64,000 nucleotides of DNA from Spongiibacteraceae bacterium (GCA_028280715.1 JANQLG010000033.1:62001-126000); one strand, 5' to 3'. Counted from the first letter of the stretch, positions 41,116 to 50,275 are shown. A program made the numbers and translations. The notes: a model not told the origin generated them from the sequence alone.

Positions 41116-41128
41116 TTATGGTGTATAG

Positions 41129-42019
41129 ATGTCTTCCTTTGATGATGGAGCACCACAAAAATTATCTACCAGTGCTTTGGCCAAGGCGCTGGAGCTGCCT
41201 AGCCAGCAATTATTTTCCACATTAAAGGATTACGGCTGGATAAAGAAGCTGGAAGAAGGCTGGGCTCTTACCAGTAAAGGTGAATTTGAAGGTGGGGAGT
41301 ACGTACACAGTAAGCGTTATGGGCGATACATAGTATGGCCGCCAGAAATTACTGAGCATCCTTTGCTACAGGCGTTAGAGGATAATCGTCACGTAACGGC
41401 GACAGAGCTTGGCAAAACAGTTGGTATTAATGCCCGTGAAGCCAACCGAGTGTTAGCTGAACTCGGTTGGTTACGGCATAGTATTCAAGGTTGGGAACTC
41501 ACCCCATCTGGTGAGAGCAAAGGTGGTATTCAACTGGAAAACGATAATAGTGGTATTCTCTATGTGGTATGGCCACAGTCTATTCTTGATGATGCCGTTT
41601 TGAAGCGACAGTTGCAGAATGTTGCCAATGTCTACTCTCAATCTATGGTACTGGCTGATGATCTATTTGAGCAACAAACAGAGTTCGTTAGCATTGATGG
41701 CCATATTCATAGTAACCCCGCGCTATTAAAAATCTGCCATTGGTTGTATATGGCAGGAATTGCCCATGCCTGTAATCGTCAATTGCCAGTAGAAGAAAAT
41801 ATTACAGCTGATTTTTATTTGCCCGCTCATCAGCTTTACATTGAATACTGGCATGAACCCAGTGCTGAGCAAAGTGGTAGCCTTGCCAAACGTATGCGTC
41901 GCAGAGAAATTTACCAGCAGTCAGGTTTCAAGGTGATTGATCTTGAACCTGCTGATCTGGAACAGCTTGATGAAGTCATGACCAAACAATTACGCCATTA
42001 TGGAGTGAGAGTGATATGA
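41129..42019 (+). CDS. unrecognised protein: two winged-helix-like repeats plus possible PD-(D/E)XK nuclease domain
   Basis: I do not recognise this 296-residue protein as a named family. Residues 11-80 and 88-158 are two copies of one unit: (S/T)xxALAKxL..., a turn at LxxxGW(I/L), then GWxLTxxGExxGG and xYxVWP. The unit resembles a winged-helix DNA-binding fold, like the C-terminal region of phage antirepressors. Residues 222-296 contain ADFYLP (Asp228), LYIEYW (Glu239) and downstream KRMRRREIYQQSGFKVIDLE, the spacing of a PD-(D/E)XK nuclease core of the type that recurs beside helicases. Both readings are inference. It follows the dUTPase gene by 13 bases and overlaps the next gene by 4. 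Confidence 0.7.
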   Translation: MSSFDDGAPQKLSTSALAKALELPSQQLFSTLKDYGWIKKLEEGWALTSKGEFEGGEYVHSKRYGRYIVWPPEITEHPLLQALEDNRHVTATELGKTVGINAREANRVLAELGWLRHSIQGWELTPSGESKGGIQLENDNSGILYVVWPQSILDDAVLKRQLQNVANVYSQSMVLADDLFEQQTEFVSIDGHIHSNPALLKICHWLYMAGIAHACNRQLPVEENITADFYLPAHQLYIEYWHEPSAEQSGSLAKRMRRREIYQQSGFKVIDLEPADLEQLDEVMTKQLRHYGVRVI

Positions 42020-42393
42020 CATTACCAAAGTTGCCAATTGTAATTATCATTCTCTCGATACTTTTGCTTGTGTTGGCATTTATATTCATGCAGCCGGCCC
42101 AGCAATTTCAGTTGACAGTAATCAACGAAAGTGACAGCCAAGTCTCGTATGTTCGACTGATAGGGACTGCAACCGAAAGCGAACGTATTATTAGTGATAT
42201 TGACCCAGGCAATGCCAGTGCAATGTATGCCTCGTTAACAGAACAGGGTGAATTACGTTTTGAAGTTTCTCAAGGTGGCAATCGCATTGATTCCATTATT
42301 TCTGATAATGTAAAAAATTTAGAGCGATATCATTACCAGCTGACTATTTATAACGACAACCGCTATATTATTTCTGAACCGACTAACCAATAA
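42016..42393 (+). CDS. hypothetical small membrane-anchored protein
   Basis: This 125-residue protein has a single N-terminal membrane segment (about 7-26) followed by a soluble domain with beta-like alternation ([27 protein letters not shown]). It starts inside the stop of the previous gene (ATGA), so the two are translationally coupled. Its 3' end overlaps the convergent phhB by 11 bases. No function is recognisable. Confidence 0.7.
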   Translation: MTLPKLPIVIIILSILLLVLAFIFMQPAQQFQLTVINESDSQVSYVRLIGTATESERIISDIDPGNASAMYASLTEQGELRFEVSQGGNRIDSIISDNVKNLERYHYQLTIYNDNRYIISEPTNQ

Positions 42394-42673
42394 GTTTTTC
42401 AATTTCTTCCAGTAAAGCAAAATCCTTTTCACTGACACCATTTGCGTCGTGCGTCGTCAGGTAAATATCGACTGTTCTATAAACATTTGCCCATTCGGGA
42501 TGATGATTCATGGTCTCTGCGATGATGGCAACTTGCGACATAAAGCCAAAGGCGTGGATGAAATTTTCAAATACTAATCGGCGGTACAGCTTATTCTCCT
42601 TTAACGTCCAGTTAGGGTATTCCGACAATCGTTCACTAATCTGTTCGGTGGTTAAAGCATCAATGTTAGGCAT
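42383..42673 (-). CDS. phhB: pterin-4a-carbinolamine dehydratase
   Basis: PhhB dehydrates 4a-hydroxytetrahydrobiopterin, recycling the pterin cofactor of phenylalanine hydroxylase. The 96-residue protein carries the family signature [24 protein letters not shown], with the catalytic His pair in NHHPEW. ATG 42673 has AGAGG 6 bases upstream. phhA is not adjacent in this window. Confidence 0.93.
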   Translation of the reverse strand: MPNIDALTTEQISERLSEYPNWTLKENKLYRRLVFENFIHAFGFMSQVAIIAETMNHHPEWANVYRTVDIYLTTHDANGVSEKDFALLEEIEKLIG

Positions 42674-42899
42674 TTGGGGCCTCTTTAATAATAGAAAGAT
42701 ATTGGACGGATTTATGCCAAATTATGTATATACATGATTTATAACGATAAGCTGGCGATTAAATATTAATGCAAAGAACTCCTGTTATAAATGTACTATT
42801 GCATCAATCTAGCTTGTTATTGGTCGATGTTAGTTTGGTTCTGGCCAACAACAATAAGTGAAATTATCCTAGCTAAATATAAAGTGAAGGAGAATAACT

Positions 42900-43445
42900 A
42901 TGGAAAATAAGGTTCAATACGATGGTATTGCTAAAACCTTACACTGGTTAATAGCCGTATTAGTCATTTTATTGTTATTAGCGGGTGGCGGTCTGGAAGA
43001 TTTGCCCGTTGAAGAAAAGACACAAGTGGTAATGGGGCATTCTGGATTGGGTACTCTGGTATTACTATTAATGATGATTCGTTTGGCTTGGCGTTTTACA
43101 CATCGACCACCTCAGCCGGTGGCAATGGCGGCATGGCAACTGAAGGTGTCAGTTATAGTGCATCGCTTATTTTATGTATTGGTAATACTTCAGCCGGTAT
43201 TTGGTATTGGCCAGGCGATGTTTGTTGACTATTCAGTGGTAGCCTTTGGTGTCATTGATTATTCAGCGTTAGCCATATCCAGTGAATCTATGGCGAAAAT
43301 TTTTCATGTGGCGCATGGCACAAATGCAACATTACTTATGTTACTGGTATTACTGCATGCCGGTGGCGCATTAGCTCACCATTTTTACCATAAAGATATG
43401 GTATTAAGACGAATGTTGCCCTATGGCCGTGTGCCGAAGGAATAG
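42900..43445 (+). CDS. cytochrome b561 family protein
   Basis: This 181-residue inner-membrane protein has four membrane segments and the haem-ligand His residues of prokaryotic cytochrome b561 (KTLHWLIA, VMGHSGLG, VIVHRLFYVL, FHVAHGTNATLL). Such proteins pass electrons across the membrane, in some cases from superoxide to quinone. ATG 42900 has AAGGAG 7 bases upstream. It is monocistronic. Confidence 0.9.
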   Translation: MENKVQYDGIAKTLHWLIAVLVILLLLAGGGLEDLPVEEKTQVVMGHSGLGTLVLLLMMIRLAWRFTHRPPQPVAMAAWQLKVSVIVHRLFYVLVILQPVFGIGQAMFVDYSVVAFGVIDYSALAISSESMAKIFHVAHGTNATLLMLLVLLHAGGALAHHFYHKDMVLRRMLPYGRVPKE

Positions 43446-43475
43446 AAAGTACCAAGAGAATAAAGCGTCGAAAGA

Positions 43476-44564
43476 TTAATTTTTCTTTAGTATAACTCCA
43501 CATTCAATATGATCGGTATAGGGAAACTGATCGAAGATGGCGAAGTGTTCAATGCGGTGAGTTTGGCTTAGTTGCTTCATATTGTTATATAAGGTATCGG
43601 GATTACAGGAAATATAAATAATATTATTGAATTGGCCAGCCATAGATTCTGTGTGAGGGTCCAGTCCGGCTCTGGGTGGGTCAACTAAAATAGTGCTGAA
43701 TTGATAATCCTTTAAATTAATACCCTGTAAGCGTCTGAAATCTCTTTCTCCAGCGATCGCACTGGATATTTCTTCACTGGACATTCTTACTACCTCGACA
43801 TTGCTGACGGTATTGTTGTCGAAATTGTGTTTGGCGGATTTTACTGATGTTTTTGATATTTCCGTTGCCAATACTCTTTCAAAATTCTCGGCTACAACTG
43901 TAGTAAAGTTGCCATTGCCGCAATAAAGCTCTAACAAATCGCCATCAAACTGTTGGCTTTTCTCTAGTGCCCAGCCGAGCATTTTCTGATTCACGATTGC
44001 ATTTGGCTGGGTGAAACTATTCTCAATTTGCTGGAATGAATATTCTTTGCCATTAACGATCAATATTTCTTCGACATAGTCTTGGCTCAGGACGATTTTC
44101 TGTTTTTTGCTTCGACCAATGATATGAATATTAAGTTGCTGTGCTAACGTTCTGGCCTTTTCTTGCCACTCTTCATTCAAGGCCTTGTGATATACCAACG
44201 TTATTAAAGCTTCGCCACTTAGTGTAGTTAGAAATTCGATTTGAAATAATTTATGCCTTAAACATTCATCATCTTTAATTTCTACCATTAATGCCTTCAT
44301 TAGCTGATTAATGAGTTCTAAGCCGATTGGAAAGGTGTCAATACGTACGGGTTGCTTAGGATTGTCTTTGGCAAACATAGCATAAAAGGACTCGTCACCT
44401 TGGTGCCATATTCTAAATTCCGCCCGGGCTCGAAAATGCAGTGGTGGTGAATCAAATATCTCAAGCGCAGGAGGGTTAAATTCTACGAACTGAGTCTTGA
44501 TGCGGTCAGCTTTTGTCTCGAGTTGTTGGGAGTACAAGTTGGGATTGACGTTACTTAAGGGCAT
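43476..44564 (-). CDS. trmA: tRNA (uracil-5)-methyltransferase
   Basis: TrmA makes 5-methyluridine at tRNA position 54 with S-adenosylmethionine. The 362-residue length matches the enzyme (E. coli 366). The SAM loop is LLELYCGNGNFT (210-221), the catalytic nucleophile Cys320 lies in YISCNPDTL, and Glu354 in DHIECGV. It lacks the TRAM domain of RlmD-type relatives. Divergent from galE across a 150-base gap. Confidence 0.95.
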   Translation of the reverse strand: MPLSNVNPNLYSQQLETKADRIKTQFVEFNPPALEIFDSPPLHFRARAEFRIWHQGDESFYAMFAKDNPKQPVRIDTFPIGLELINQLMKALMVEIKDDECLRHKLFQIEFLTTLSGEALITLVYHKALNEEWQEKARTLAQQLNIHIIGRSKKQKIVLSQDYVEEILIVNGKEYSFQQIENSFTQPNAIVNQKMLGWALEKSQQFDGDLLELYCGNGNFTTVVAENFERVLATEISKTSVKSAKHNFDNNTVSNVEVVRMSSEEISSAIAGERDFRRLQGINLKDYQFSTILVDPPRAGLDPHTESMAGQFNNIIYISCNPDTLYNNMKQLSQTHRIEHFAIFDQFPYTDHIECGVILKKN

Positions 44565-44714
44565 TACAGTATTTCAATATGATCATTAATCAGCCAAGTG
44601 GCCAGGAGGGCGTTATTATAGTGAATTTATTCCGGGTATGTTGCATGAAATACCTAGGTTTCTTGTCTACTATTGATATTCAATCAATAGAAATTGGCGT
44701 GTTGGATTAGTTTC

Positions 44715-45728
44715 ATGAAAGTTTTAGTTACCGGTGGAGCAGGTTACATTGGCAGTCATACTTGTGTTGAGTTACTGAACGCAGGACATGACGTTGTGGT
44801 GGTGGATAACTTATCAAATAGCCATCCGGAAGCCTTGCGCAGAGTGGAAGAGATTACTGGCCGAAGTGTTGCGTTTCACCAGGTTGATATCTGTGACAAA
44901 GAGGCTATGGGCGCAATTTTTGAAAACAATGGGATTGATGCAGTGATCCATTTCGCAGGTTTAAAAGCGGTGGGTGAGTCAGTGGCTAAGCCTGAGCTCT
45001 ATTACCACAACAATGTTTATGGCACGCTGGTTCTCTGTGAGGCCATGGCGGCTAATGATGTATTTAATATCGTGTTTAGCTCATCGGCAACAGTTTATGG
45101 TGATCCGGCTACTGTTCCGATTACTGAGGAGTTTCCACTTTCTGCTACTAACCCTTATGGTCGAACAAAATTAATGATTGAAGAAATTCTGAGAGATTTT
45201 CATCAAGCGGATAATCGTTGGAATGCAATTTTGCTGCGCTACTTTAACCCGGTTGGAGCTCATGAAAGCGGTAGAATAGGCGAGGATCCTAACGATATTC
45301 CCAATAATCTTTGTCCTTATATTTCTCAAGTTGCCGTGGGGAAATTGCAGCAACTGTCAGTTTTTGGCGATGACTATGATACGGCCGATGGGACGGGTGT
45401 ACGTGACTATATCCATGTTGTGGATCTAGCGTTGGGACATTTGAAGGCATTAGAAAAATTGGCCGATAATCCGGGGGCAGTGGCCTACAATTTGGGTACA
45501 GGTAAAGGCTATTCGGTGTTAGAGATGGTTGCTGCATTTGAAAAAGCCGCTGGTGTAAAAATACCTTATCAGATTGTCGACCGTAGATCAGGCGATGTGG
45601 CTAGTTGTTATGCTGACCCGGCCTTTGCTGCAAAGGAATTGAATTGGCAAGCTAGCAGAGGGGTAGAAGAAATGACTAACGATAGCTGGCGTTGGCAGAA
45701 GAATAATCCAAACGGATATAAAAGCTAG
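44715..45728 (+). CDS. galE: UDP-glucose 4-epimerase
   Basis: GalE interconverts UDP-glucose and UDP-galactose for polysaccharide synthesis. The 337-residue enzyme opens with the NAD loop [11 protein letters not shown] (5-15) and has the catalytic Tyr148 and Lys152 in [12 protein letters not shown] 44715 matches the family start; an in-frame TTG 44694 would add seven residues. Its stop overlaps that of the convergent YbiB-like gene by 4 bases. Confidence 0.95.
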   Translation: MKVLVTGGAGYIGSHTCVELLNAGHDVVVVDNLSNSHPEALRRVEEITGRSVAFHQVDICDKEAMGAIFENNGIDAVIHFAGLKAVGESVAKPELYYHNNVYGTLVLCEAMAANDVFNIVFSSSATVYGDPATVPITEEFPLSATNPYGRTKLMIEEILRDFHQADNRWNAILLRYFNPVGAHESGRIGEDPNDIPNNLCPYISQVAVGKLQQLSVFGDDYDTADGTGVRDYIHVVDLALGHLKALEKLADNPGAVAYNLGTGKGYSVLEMVAAFEKAAGVKIPYQIVDRRSGDVASCYADPAFAAKELNWQASRGVEEMTNDSWRWQKNNPNGYKS

Positions 45729-46756
45729 CCGGCTGGTAATCGATCAATATTGCGCTGTTGCCAATATTGTTGGGCCAGTGCCATGGCTGTTTGAGGCGTT
45801 TCGGCTTTCTCCAGTAATCGCAGGGCGATGGCCATAGTGCTGATAATCGATTGGGTAGCGTAGTCGTTGGTTTCAGTGCCTTGCCAAATATGCCTCAATT
45901 GATGAATATTCAATTGTTCCTGTTGTGTTTGTCTGCCTGACAATATCCGCTCCCATTGCTCCTCATGCATTGTGCCGTCGCGTACATATTTTACGGTACA
46001 GGTTGCTTCTGGCTTACGTTCTATTTCTCCGCCTTCACCTTTAAAAACAGCTGCGTTAGGTTGATTCAATTGCAGGGCTGCGATTTGATGGCTTTCACCA
46101 TAGGCGGGGTGAAAAATACTTTGCAATGAATAATTGGCCGAAAGTGGGTTAATCAATCTGGATAAAGTATGTACCGGTGAGCGAAGGCCCAGGTAGTTTC
46201 TGAATTCAATAATGCGTTTCAATTCCGGACAAAGATAATCCAGAGGCATGAAGGAAAAATGATGCTCCTTGAGTTGGGCGCCAACATCTTTCCAGTTTTT
46301 AGCGTGGGGGATGCCCAGTTGTACCAGCACATCCTCGGTGTAAAGCCTGCCAATAGTGTGGCCACTGGCACCATGCATATAAATGCTGATGCCCTGATCG
46401 GCCAGAGCAAAACAACTTAATAAAAACCATGGTAACTGCCGTTTTTTTCCTGCGTAACTGGACCAATCCAAATCGACAGCAATAGAGCTCGGTGCATTTA
46501 CATTATCTTTGACTGCACGCACAAAGCCGGTTAATTCGTCGGCGCTTTCTTCTTTAACGCGTAACAGCATCAAAAAAGCCCCTAACTGCAAGTCTTCAAC
46601 TTCACAACGTAGAATCATGCTCATCGCTTGATAAGCTTCTTCTTCGGTTAAGGATCGAGAGCCGGTTTTGCCTTTACCTAAAATGCGGACGTACATGGCG
46701 AAGGGGTGTTCGCTATCCTTCAATTGTGCAAGTTTTTTTCTGCGTGTGAGTGACAT
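45725..46756 (-). CDS. ybiB: YbiB-like glycosyltransferase family 3 / TrpD2-type DNA-binding protein
   Basis: This 343-residue protein has the fold of anthranilate phosphoribosyltransferase (helical start with [10 protein letters not shown], then [18 protein letters not shown] and [12 protein letters not shown]). The tryptophan enzyme glycine loop is changed, so it is the YbiB/TrpD2 branch, which binds nucleic acid rather than making PRA. ATG 46756 gives a 16-base gap after tusE; the frame is open upstream into tusE. It is the last gene of the tus transcript, a linkage also known in Pseudomonas. Confidence 0.82.
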   Translation of the reverse strand: MSLTRRKKLAQLKDSEHPFAMYVRILGKGKTGSRSLTEEEAYQAMSMILRCEVEDLQLGAFLMLLRVKEESADELTGFVRAVKDNVNAPSSIAVDLDWSSYAGKKRQLPWFLLSCFALADQGISIYMHGASGHTIGRLYTEDVLVQLGIPHAKNWKDVGAQLKEHHFSFMPLDYLCPELKRIIEFRNYLGLRSPVHTLSRLINPLSANYSLQSIFHPAYGESHQIAALQLNQPNAAVFKGEGGEIERKPEATCTVKYVRDGTMHEEQWERILSGRQTQQEQLNIHQLRHIWQGTETNDYATQSIISTMAIALRLLEKAETPQTAMALAQQYWQQRNIDRLPAG

Positions 46757-46772
46757 AAAAGAAATGGATGAC

Positions 46773-47105
46773 TTATAAACAGTTATCAGGTTTTGGCAGA
46801 CCCGCAATTTTACTGGCAATTTTGGCGGGGCTTCCCGGGAATAATTTTAACAGATAAATACTTTTTCCTTTGTCGCTACCCAATTGTTGCGAGACATATT
46901 TGATTAATGGGCGCATAGCAGGAGAGAGTTCAAATTCTTGATAAAACTGTCTCAATAAATGAATAATTTCCCAGTGAGCTTCGGTTAATTCGATCCCTTC
47001 GTTAGTGGCTAAAATATTAGCAATTTCTTTGTTCCAGTCGTTGAGATTTTTAAGAAATCCTTCCTTGTCGAGTTCGATTGTCGAGTAATTAGATAGTGAA
47101 GACAT
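46773..47105 (-). CDS. tusE: sulfur relay protein TusE (DsrC family)
   Basis: TusE accepts persulfide sulfur from TusBCD and passes it to MnmA for 2-thiouridine at tRNA position 34. The 110-residue protein has the DsrC fold (LTEAHWEIIHLLRQFY) and ends PKPDNCL, with the active Cys in the penultimate place. It starts one base after the tusB stop region, in the operon order D-C-B-E. Confidence 0.95.
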   Translation of the reverse strand: MSSLSNYSTIELDKEGFLKNLNDWNKEIANILATNEGIELTEAHWEIIHLLRQFYQEFELSPAMRPLIKYVSQQLGSDKGKSIYLLKLFPGSPAKIASKIAGLPKPDNCL

Positions 47106-47106
47106 A

Positions 47107-47406
47107 TTAAAACCAGCTGCTTACAGACTGGTGCTGTGTGACTAAATCTACAAAACCTGCATCATCGACGACAGTAATAGCCGAAGAAATATTTTCATCC
47201 AGACCGCGCGCTTCTATATCAGCGCTTAATGCATAAAATTTGATACCGGAGATAGACTCTATTTTATTGGCAGAGGGTGTATTTTTTTTTGCGGCGTAGA
47301 TGCCATCTTCGATTAACAGTATTGAGCTACCATGATCACAAAGCTCAAGGCACTCCAAGAATGTATTGGATTCAAAGGGTGATTTATTGACAGTGTGTAA
47401 AATCAT
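47107..47406 (-). CDS. tusB: sulfur relay protein TusB (DsrH family)
   Basis: TusB is the small non-catalytic subunit of the TusBCD heterohexamer. The 99-residue sequence starts MILHTVNKSPFES and contains ILLIEDGIYAA, both family signatures. It lies between tusC and tusE in the tus operon with gaps of 9 and 1 bases. Confidence 0.93.
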   Translation of the reverse strand: MILHTVNKSPFESNTFLECLELCDHGSSILLIEDGIYAAKKNTPSANKIESISGIKFYALSADIEARGLDENISSAITVVDDAGFVDLVTQHQSVSSWF

Positions 47407-47415
47407 ATCGGCGTA

Positions 47416-47778
47416 TTAAAAGCAGAATATCGTATCGGCATCTGCCATCATTTTTTTGATGGTTTTGGAATTAATAAGCTCAGGTTGTAACAATAGGTCT
47501 TCCAACTCAATTGACCGCTGGTTTAGCGCCTGTTCATCAACAAATACTGGTTCCAGGTCATAGAGAGGAAGAGCAGAAAGTAATTTGCCGTGATTTTTGT
47601 CACCTAAGGTTTCAGTTTGTTGCTGGGCTAATAGTTGCCACACGCCATCTCCAGTAAAAACCAGAGATAACTTCTGTTCGAATACAGAGCTTGCCAGTGC
47701 CAGCTCAATAGCACCCTTGGCAATAGAGTTACTATAGGGTGCTTTACGAATAATGATTAGAATAGACTTATCTGCCAT
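47416..47778 (-). CDS. tusC: sulfur relay protein TusC (DsrF family)
   Basis: TusC is a DsrE/F-fold subunit of the TusBCD complex. The 120-residue protein shows IIIRKAPYSNSIAKGAIELAL and VFTGDGVWQL. It follows tusD by 23 bases. It ends DTIFCF, close to the end of the family. Confidence 0.93.
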   Translation of the reverse strand: MADKSILIIIRKAPYSNSIAKGAIELALASSVFEQKLSLVFTGDGVWQLLAQQQTETLGDKNHGKLLSALPLYDLEPVFVDEQALNQRSIELEDLLLQPELINSKTIKKMMADADTIFCF

Positions 47779-47801
47779 GGTGTTTAATTGATAGGGTTTT
47801 A

Positions 47802-48194
47802 CTAAGAGCCAAAAGTTATCACGCGATCTGATAGTAGAGTGGCTTCTACTAACTGCCCGAGGCCAGAAATTTCAGTGCCTTCACTGATATTTGCTGCTTC
47901 TTTCTCATATCGTTTAGCTTCAGTTTGGTCGATAATTCCGCGTTTTAAGGCACTGGAAACGCAGGCAATCATATCAATGTTGTGAGATGTTGACAGCAGT
48001 GACCATTCTTCAGGGATATTAGTTTCATCCTGAGGTGCAACAGTTAAAGCATTACTGTTATAGACACCATCATCAAAAAAGAATACTCGTTCGATAGAAT
48101 GATCTTTATTGATAGCTGCTTTTGCAAAACGTAAAGCTGTTGCGCTGGCTTGGCGCGAATAAGGTGCACCTAAAATGACGAGAGAAAATTTCAT
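47802..48194 (-). CDS. tusD: sulfur relay protein TusD (DsrE family)
   Basis: TusD carries the persulfide on its conserved Cys (here in IACVSSALKRG, about residue 78) within the TusBCD complex and takes sulfur from TusA. The 130-residue protein has APYSRQASATALRFA near the start and RVFFFDDGVY. It is the first gene of tusDCBE. The upstream terminator of the BI-1 gene lies only about 27 bases away, leaving little room for an own promoter. Confidence 0.95.
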   Translation of the reverse strand: MKFSLVILGAPYSRQASATALRFAKAAINKDHSIERVFFFDDGVYNSNALTVAPQDETNIPEEWSLLSTSHNIDMIACVSSALKRGIIDQTEAKRYEKEAANISEGTEISGLGQLVEATLLSDRVITFGS

Positions 48195-48220
48195 GTAAAT
48201 GGAATCAGAAAATTTAACCC

Positions 48221-48255
48221 ATAAAAATAAAAGCCCCGAGGTTGTCGGGGCTTTT
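48221..48255 (-). terminator. Rho-independent terminator of the BI-1 gene
   Basis: On the minus strand AAAAGCCCCGA pairs perfectly with TCGGGGCTTTT (11 bp, 5-base loop) and is followed by TTATTTTTAT. It begins 18 bases after the BI-1 stop. Confidence 0.85.
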
Positions 48256-48272
48256 ACAGGTTTTAATACTAT

Positions 48273-48944
48273 TTAGTCGTCGCCACCAAATACACCTAAT
48301 AGATGTAACAGGTGAATAAATAAATTGTAGATATTTAAATACAACGAAACGGTCGCTCTAATATAGTTAGTTTCACCACCGTGGATAATGCGGCTAGTAT
48401 CGAACAAAATTAGACCAGACATAATTAATACAGCAGCTGCTGAGATCGCTAATGATACAGCCGGTACGCTAAAGAAAAGATTGGCAATACTGGCGATAAC
48501 AATGACAACTAGGCCAACCATTAGAAAACCACCCATAAATGAAAAGTCTTTACGAGTAGTTAAGGCATAACCAGACAGAGTGAAGAAAACTAAAGCGGTT
48601 CCGCCCAAGGCTTGCATGACTAGCTCAGGGCCATTTGGCAGTGCCAGGTAATAATTTAGCATAGGGCCAATAGCGGCACCTAAGACACCAGTAAAAGCAA
48701 AAACGGCAATAATGCCTTTTCCAGAGTCAGCAGTAGCATTTACAACGAATATTAATCCAAAGCCGACCAGGCTTAATATCAACGCGGTGCCATGTCCCAG
48801 GTTCATTGCCATCGCAATACCCGCACAAACTGCGCTGAATACGAGAGTCATGGCCAGTAGCATATAGGTATTGCGAAGAACCTTATTAATCGCCAGAGCT
48901 GACTCAGTAGAGCTGGTTTGAGAGAAAATAGGGTTTGGTTGCAT
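48273..48944 (-). CDS. yccA: Bax inhibitor-1 / YccA family membrane protein
   Basis: This 223-residue protein has seven membrane segments and the BI-1 pattern (LRNTYMLLAMTLVFSAVCAG at the start, ILFDTSRIIHGGETNYIRATVSLYLNIYNLFIHLL at the end; quoted in part). YccA of E. coli interacts with the FtsH protease; others in the family are proton-coupled calcium leaks. ATG 48944 has GGAG 6 bases upstream, better than the in-frame ATG codons at 48968 and 48956. The order BI-1-tusDCBE is conserved in Pseudomonas. Confidence 0.9.
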   Translation of the reverse strand: MQPNPIFSQTSSTESALAINKVLRNTYMLLAMTLVFSAVCAGIAMAMNLGHGTALILSLVGFGLIFVVNATADSGKGIIAVFAFTGVLGAAIGPMLNYYLALPNGPELVMQALGGTALVFFTLSGYALTTRKDFSFMGGFLMVGLVVIVIASIANLFFSVPAVSLAISAAAVLIMSGLILFDTSRIIHGGETNYIRATVSLYLNIYNLFIHLLHLLGVFGGDD

Positions 48945-48983
48945 GTCATTCTCCATCGTGGGATACACGTTTATTTGCGAACT

Positions 48984-49011
48984 ATGATAGCTAGCCTGTC
49001 ACGAAAAGCAA
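48984..49011 (-). promoter_or_regulatory. candidate promoter of the BI-1 gene
   Basis: On the minus strand TTGCTT (49011-49006) and TATCAT (48989-48984) are 16 bases apart. The -10 matches 5 of 6, the -35 3 of 6. It lies about 40 bases before the start codon. Confidence 0.35.
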
Positions 49012-49108
49012 GACCTTAACTGTAGCTATAAACTGTTACTTTTGTATAACCATTTCAGTGAGTTAGAGAGTATATTAGGGCAAAAGTTTCGGGGTTAGTT
49101 TAACTTAG

Positions 49109-49828
49109 CTACTGCGTAGTTTTTTGATATAAGCTTAAGTCTTGGCGTGCACTGTATATAAGAGTAAGTATTAGCCAAGTGATGGCTAATGAAATTATTC
49201 CAGCGCCATTCATTTCTACTCCAGCTTTTAAGGCAAGGAATACCGCTAAAACCACACCTAAAAGAGGGATTAAACCCGTAAGAATAGTCATTGATCGCTT
49301 TTTGGTGATTGTGTCGGCAGAAGGTCTGATACCACTAATTAGAATAATTAAGGACATCAATGAACAGCTAAGTATTATGATAGGAATGATCCAATACGCG
49401 GGGCCTCGAACAGCAGTAATGATATCTCCCATTGGCTTCACTCCTAGAATGATTAAACCTGGCCAAAATATCAGAATCAGCATTTCAGACATCAGTAACA
49501 AAAGAATTAAACGAAGCTCAAGATGTACTTTATTGATTGTATTGGCAGCTAGCCAAACTAAACAGATCGACATTGATGCTCCGCTAAAATAATAAAATTT
49601 CAAGAGTAAAAAAGTTACTTTTGGCTTATCAACAAAACAGAATATTGCGAATTCAAAAAAATTTAACGCAAAAGACGAGATTAATAATGCTAAAAACCAG
49701 GGATTTAACTGTTTTATTTTAATTTTCTTTTTTGCAATGAAAAAAATGCATAATTTAAAACATAAGGCAACTATACAGGGAGTCGCATAGGGAGAGGCTA
49801 AGTTTTCCATAACGGCCCAGTTGGTCAC
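49109..49828 (-). CDS. hypothetical seven-membrane-segment protein
   Basis: This 239-residue protein is almost entirely hydrophobic with seven likely membrane segments and a short polar end (SARQDLSLYQKTTQ). It resembles the N-terminal 7TM sensor region found on some histidine kinases, but no kinase, cyclase or other output domain follows; the stop is at 49109 and the next gene on this strand is BI-1. GTG 49828 has TGGA 8 bases upstream; ATG 49810 is the alternative. The upstream gap to the tRNA (49829-50149, 321 bases) is AT-rich and shows no gene. Confidence 0.6.
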   Translation of the reverse strand: MTNWAVMENLASPYATPCIVALCFKLCIFFIAKKKIKIKQLNPWFLALLISSFALNFFEFAIFCFVDKPKVTFLLLKFYYFSGASMSICLVWLAANTINKVHLELRLILLLLMSEMLILIFWPGLIILGVKPMGDIITAVRGPAYWIIPIIILSCSLMSLIILISGIRPSADTITKKRSMTILTGLIPLLGVVLAVFLALKAGVEMNGAGIISLAITWLILTLIYSARQDLSLYQKTTQ

Positions 49829-50149
49829 GTTGATATTCCATATCCCGAATTAGTATTTTTATGAATTTGTGTCAGTCAGGCTGAATGATGCTTGCAGTAA
49901 TTCGTGAAGGAGTCAATTAGTTATCAGCAATTTAATACGAGCGTTAGTTTGGTAAAAATCAAAAGAAGCCATGCCGTGTAGGTATTTAGGTATTGAATTC
50001 CGCTGAGTTTTATTCCTTTCCATAGGTATGTACATAATTGTCATGTACTTGAGAAACTGTTTCTTAAAAATTTCTTGTAACTGGTGAGATACAGAGATAG
50101 CAGTATGAATGAATATAAGGAGATATTGTAAGAGAGTGAAGAAGAATAA

Positions 50150-50235
50150 TGGCGGAGGGGCAGGGATTCGAACCCTGGGAACTCGCGTTCGCCGGTTTTC
50201 AAGACCGGTGCTTTCGACCACTCAGCCACCCCTCC
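50150..50235 (-). tRNA. serT: tRNA-Ser (anticodon TGA)
   Basis: The 86-base cloverleaf begins GGAGGGG and ends CCCCTCC, G, CCA (CCA encoded). The anticodon arm CCGGTCTTGAAAACCGG shows loop CTTGAAA with anticodon TGA. A long variable arm (GAACGCGAGTTC) and the T arm GGGTTCGAATCCC confirm a class II serine tRNA that reads UCA. It has its own promoter and stands between rne and the 7TM gene; the Ser tRNA near BI-1 is also seen in Pseudomonas. Confidence 0.97.
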
Positions 50236-50247
50236 AGCAGGGACGGC

Positions 50248-50275
50248 ATTATACATATGTTTCGTACAGAGACAA
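50248..50275 (-). promoter_or_regulatory. promoter of tRNA-Ser
   Basis: On the minus strand TTGTCT (50275-50270) and a perfect TATAAT (50253-50248) are 16 bases apart. The GC-rich GCCGTCCC that follows is a stable-RNA-type discriminator. The tRNA 5' end is 12 bases after the -10. Confidence 0.65.

Noticed and set aside
49829-50149. Integration site of a mobile element at tRNA-Ser
   Set aside because: No integrase gene and no second copy of the tRNA 3' end was found downstream.
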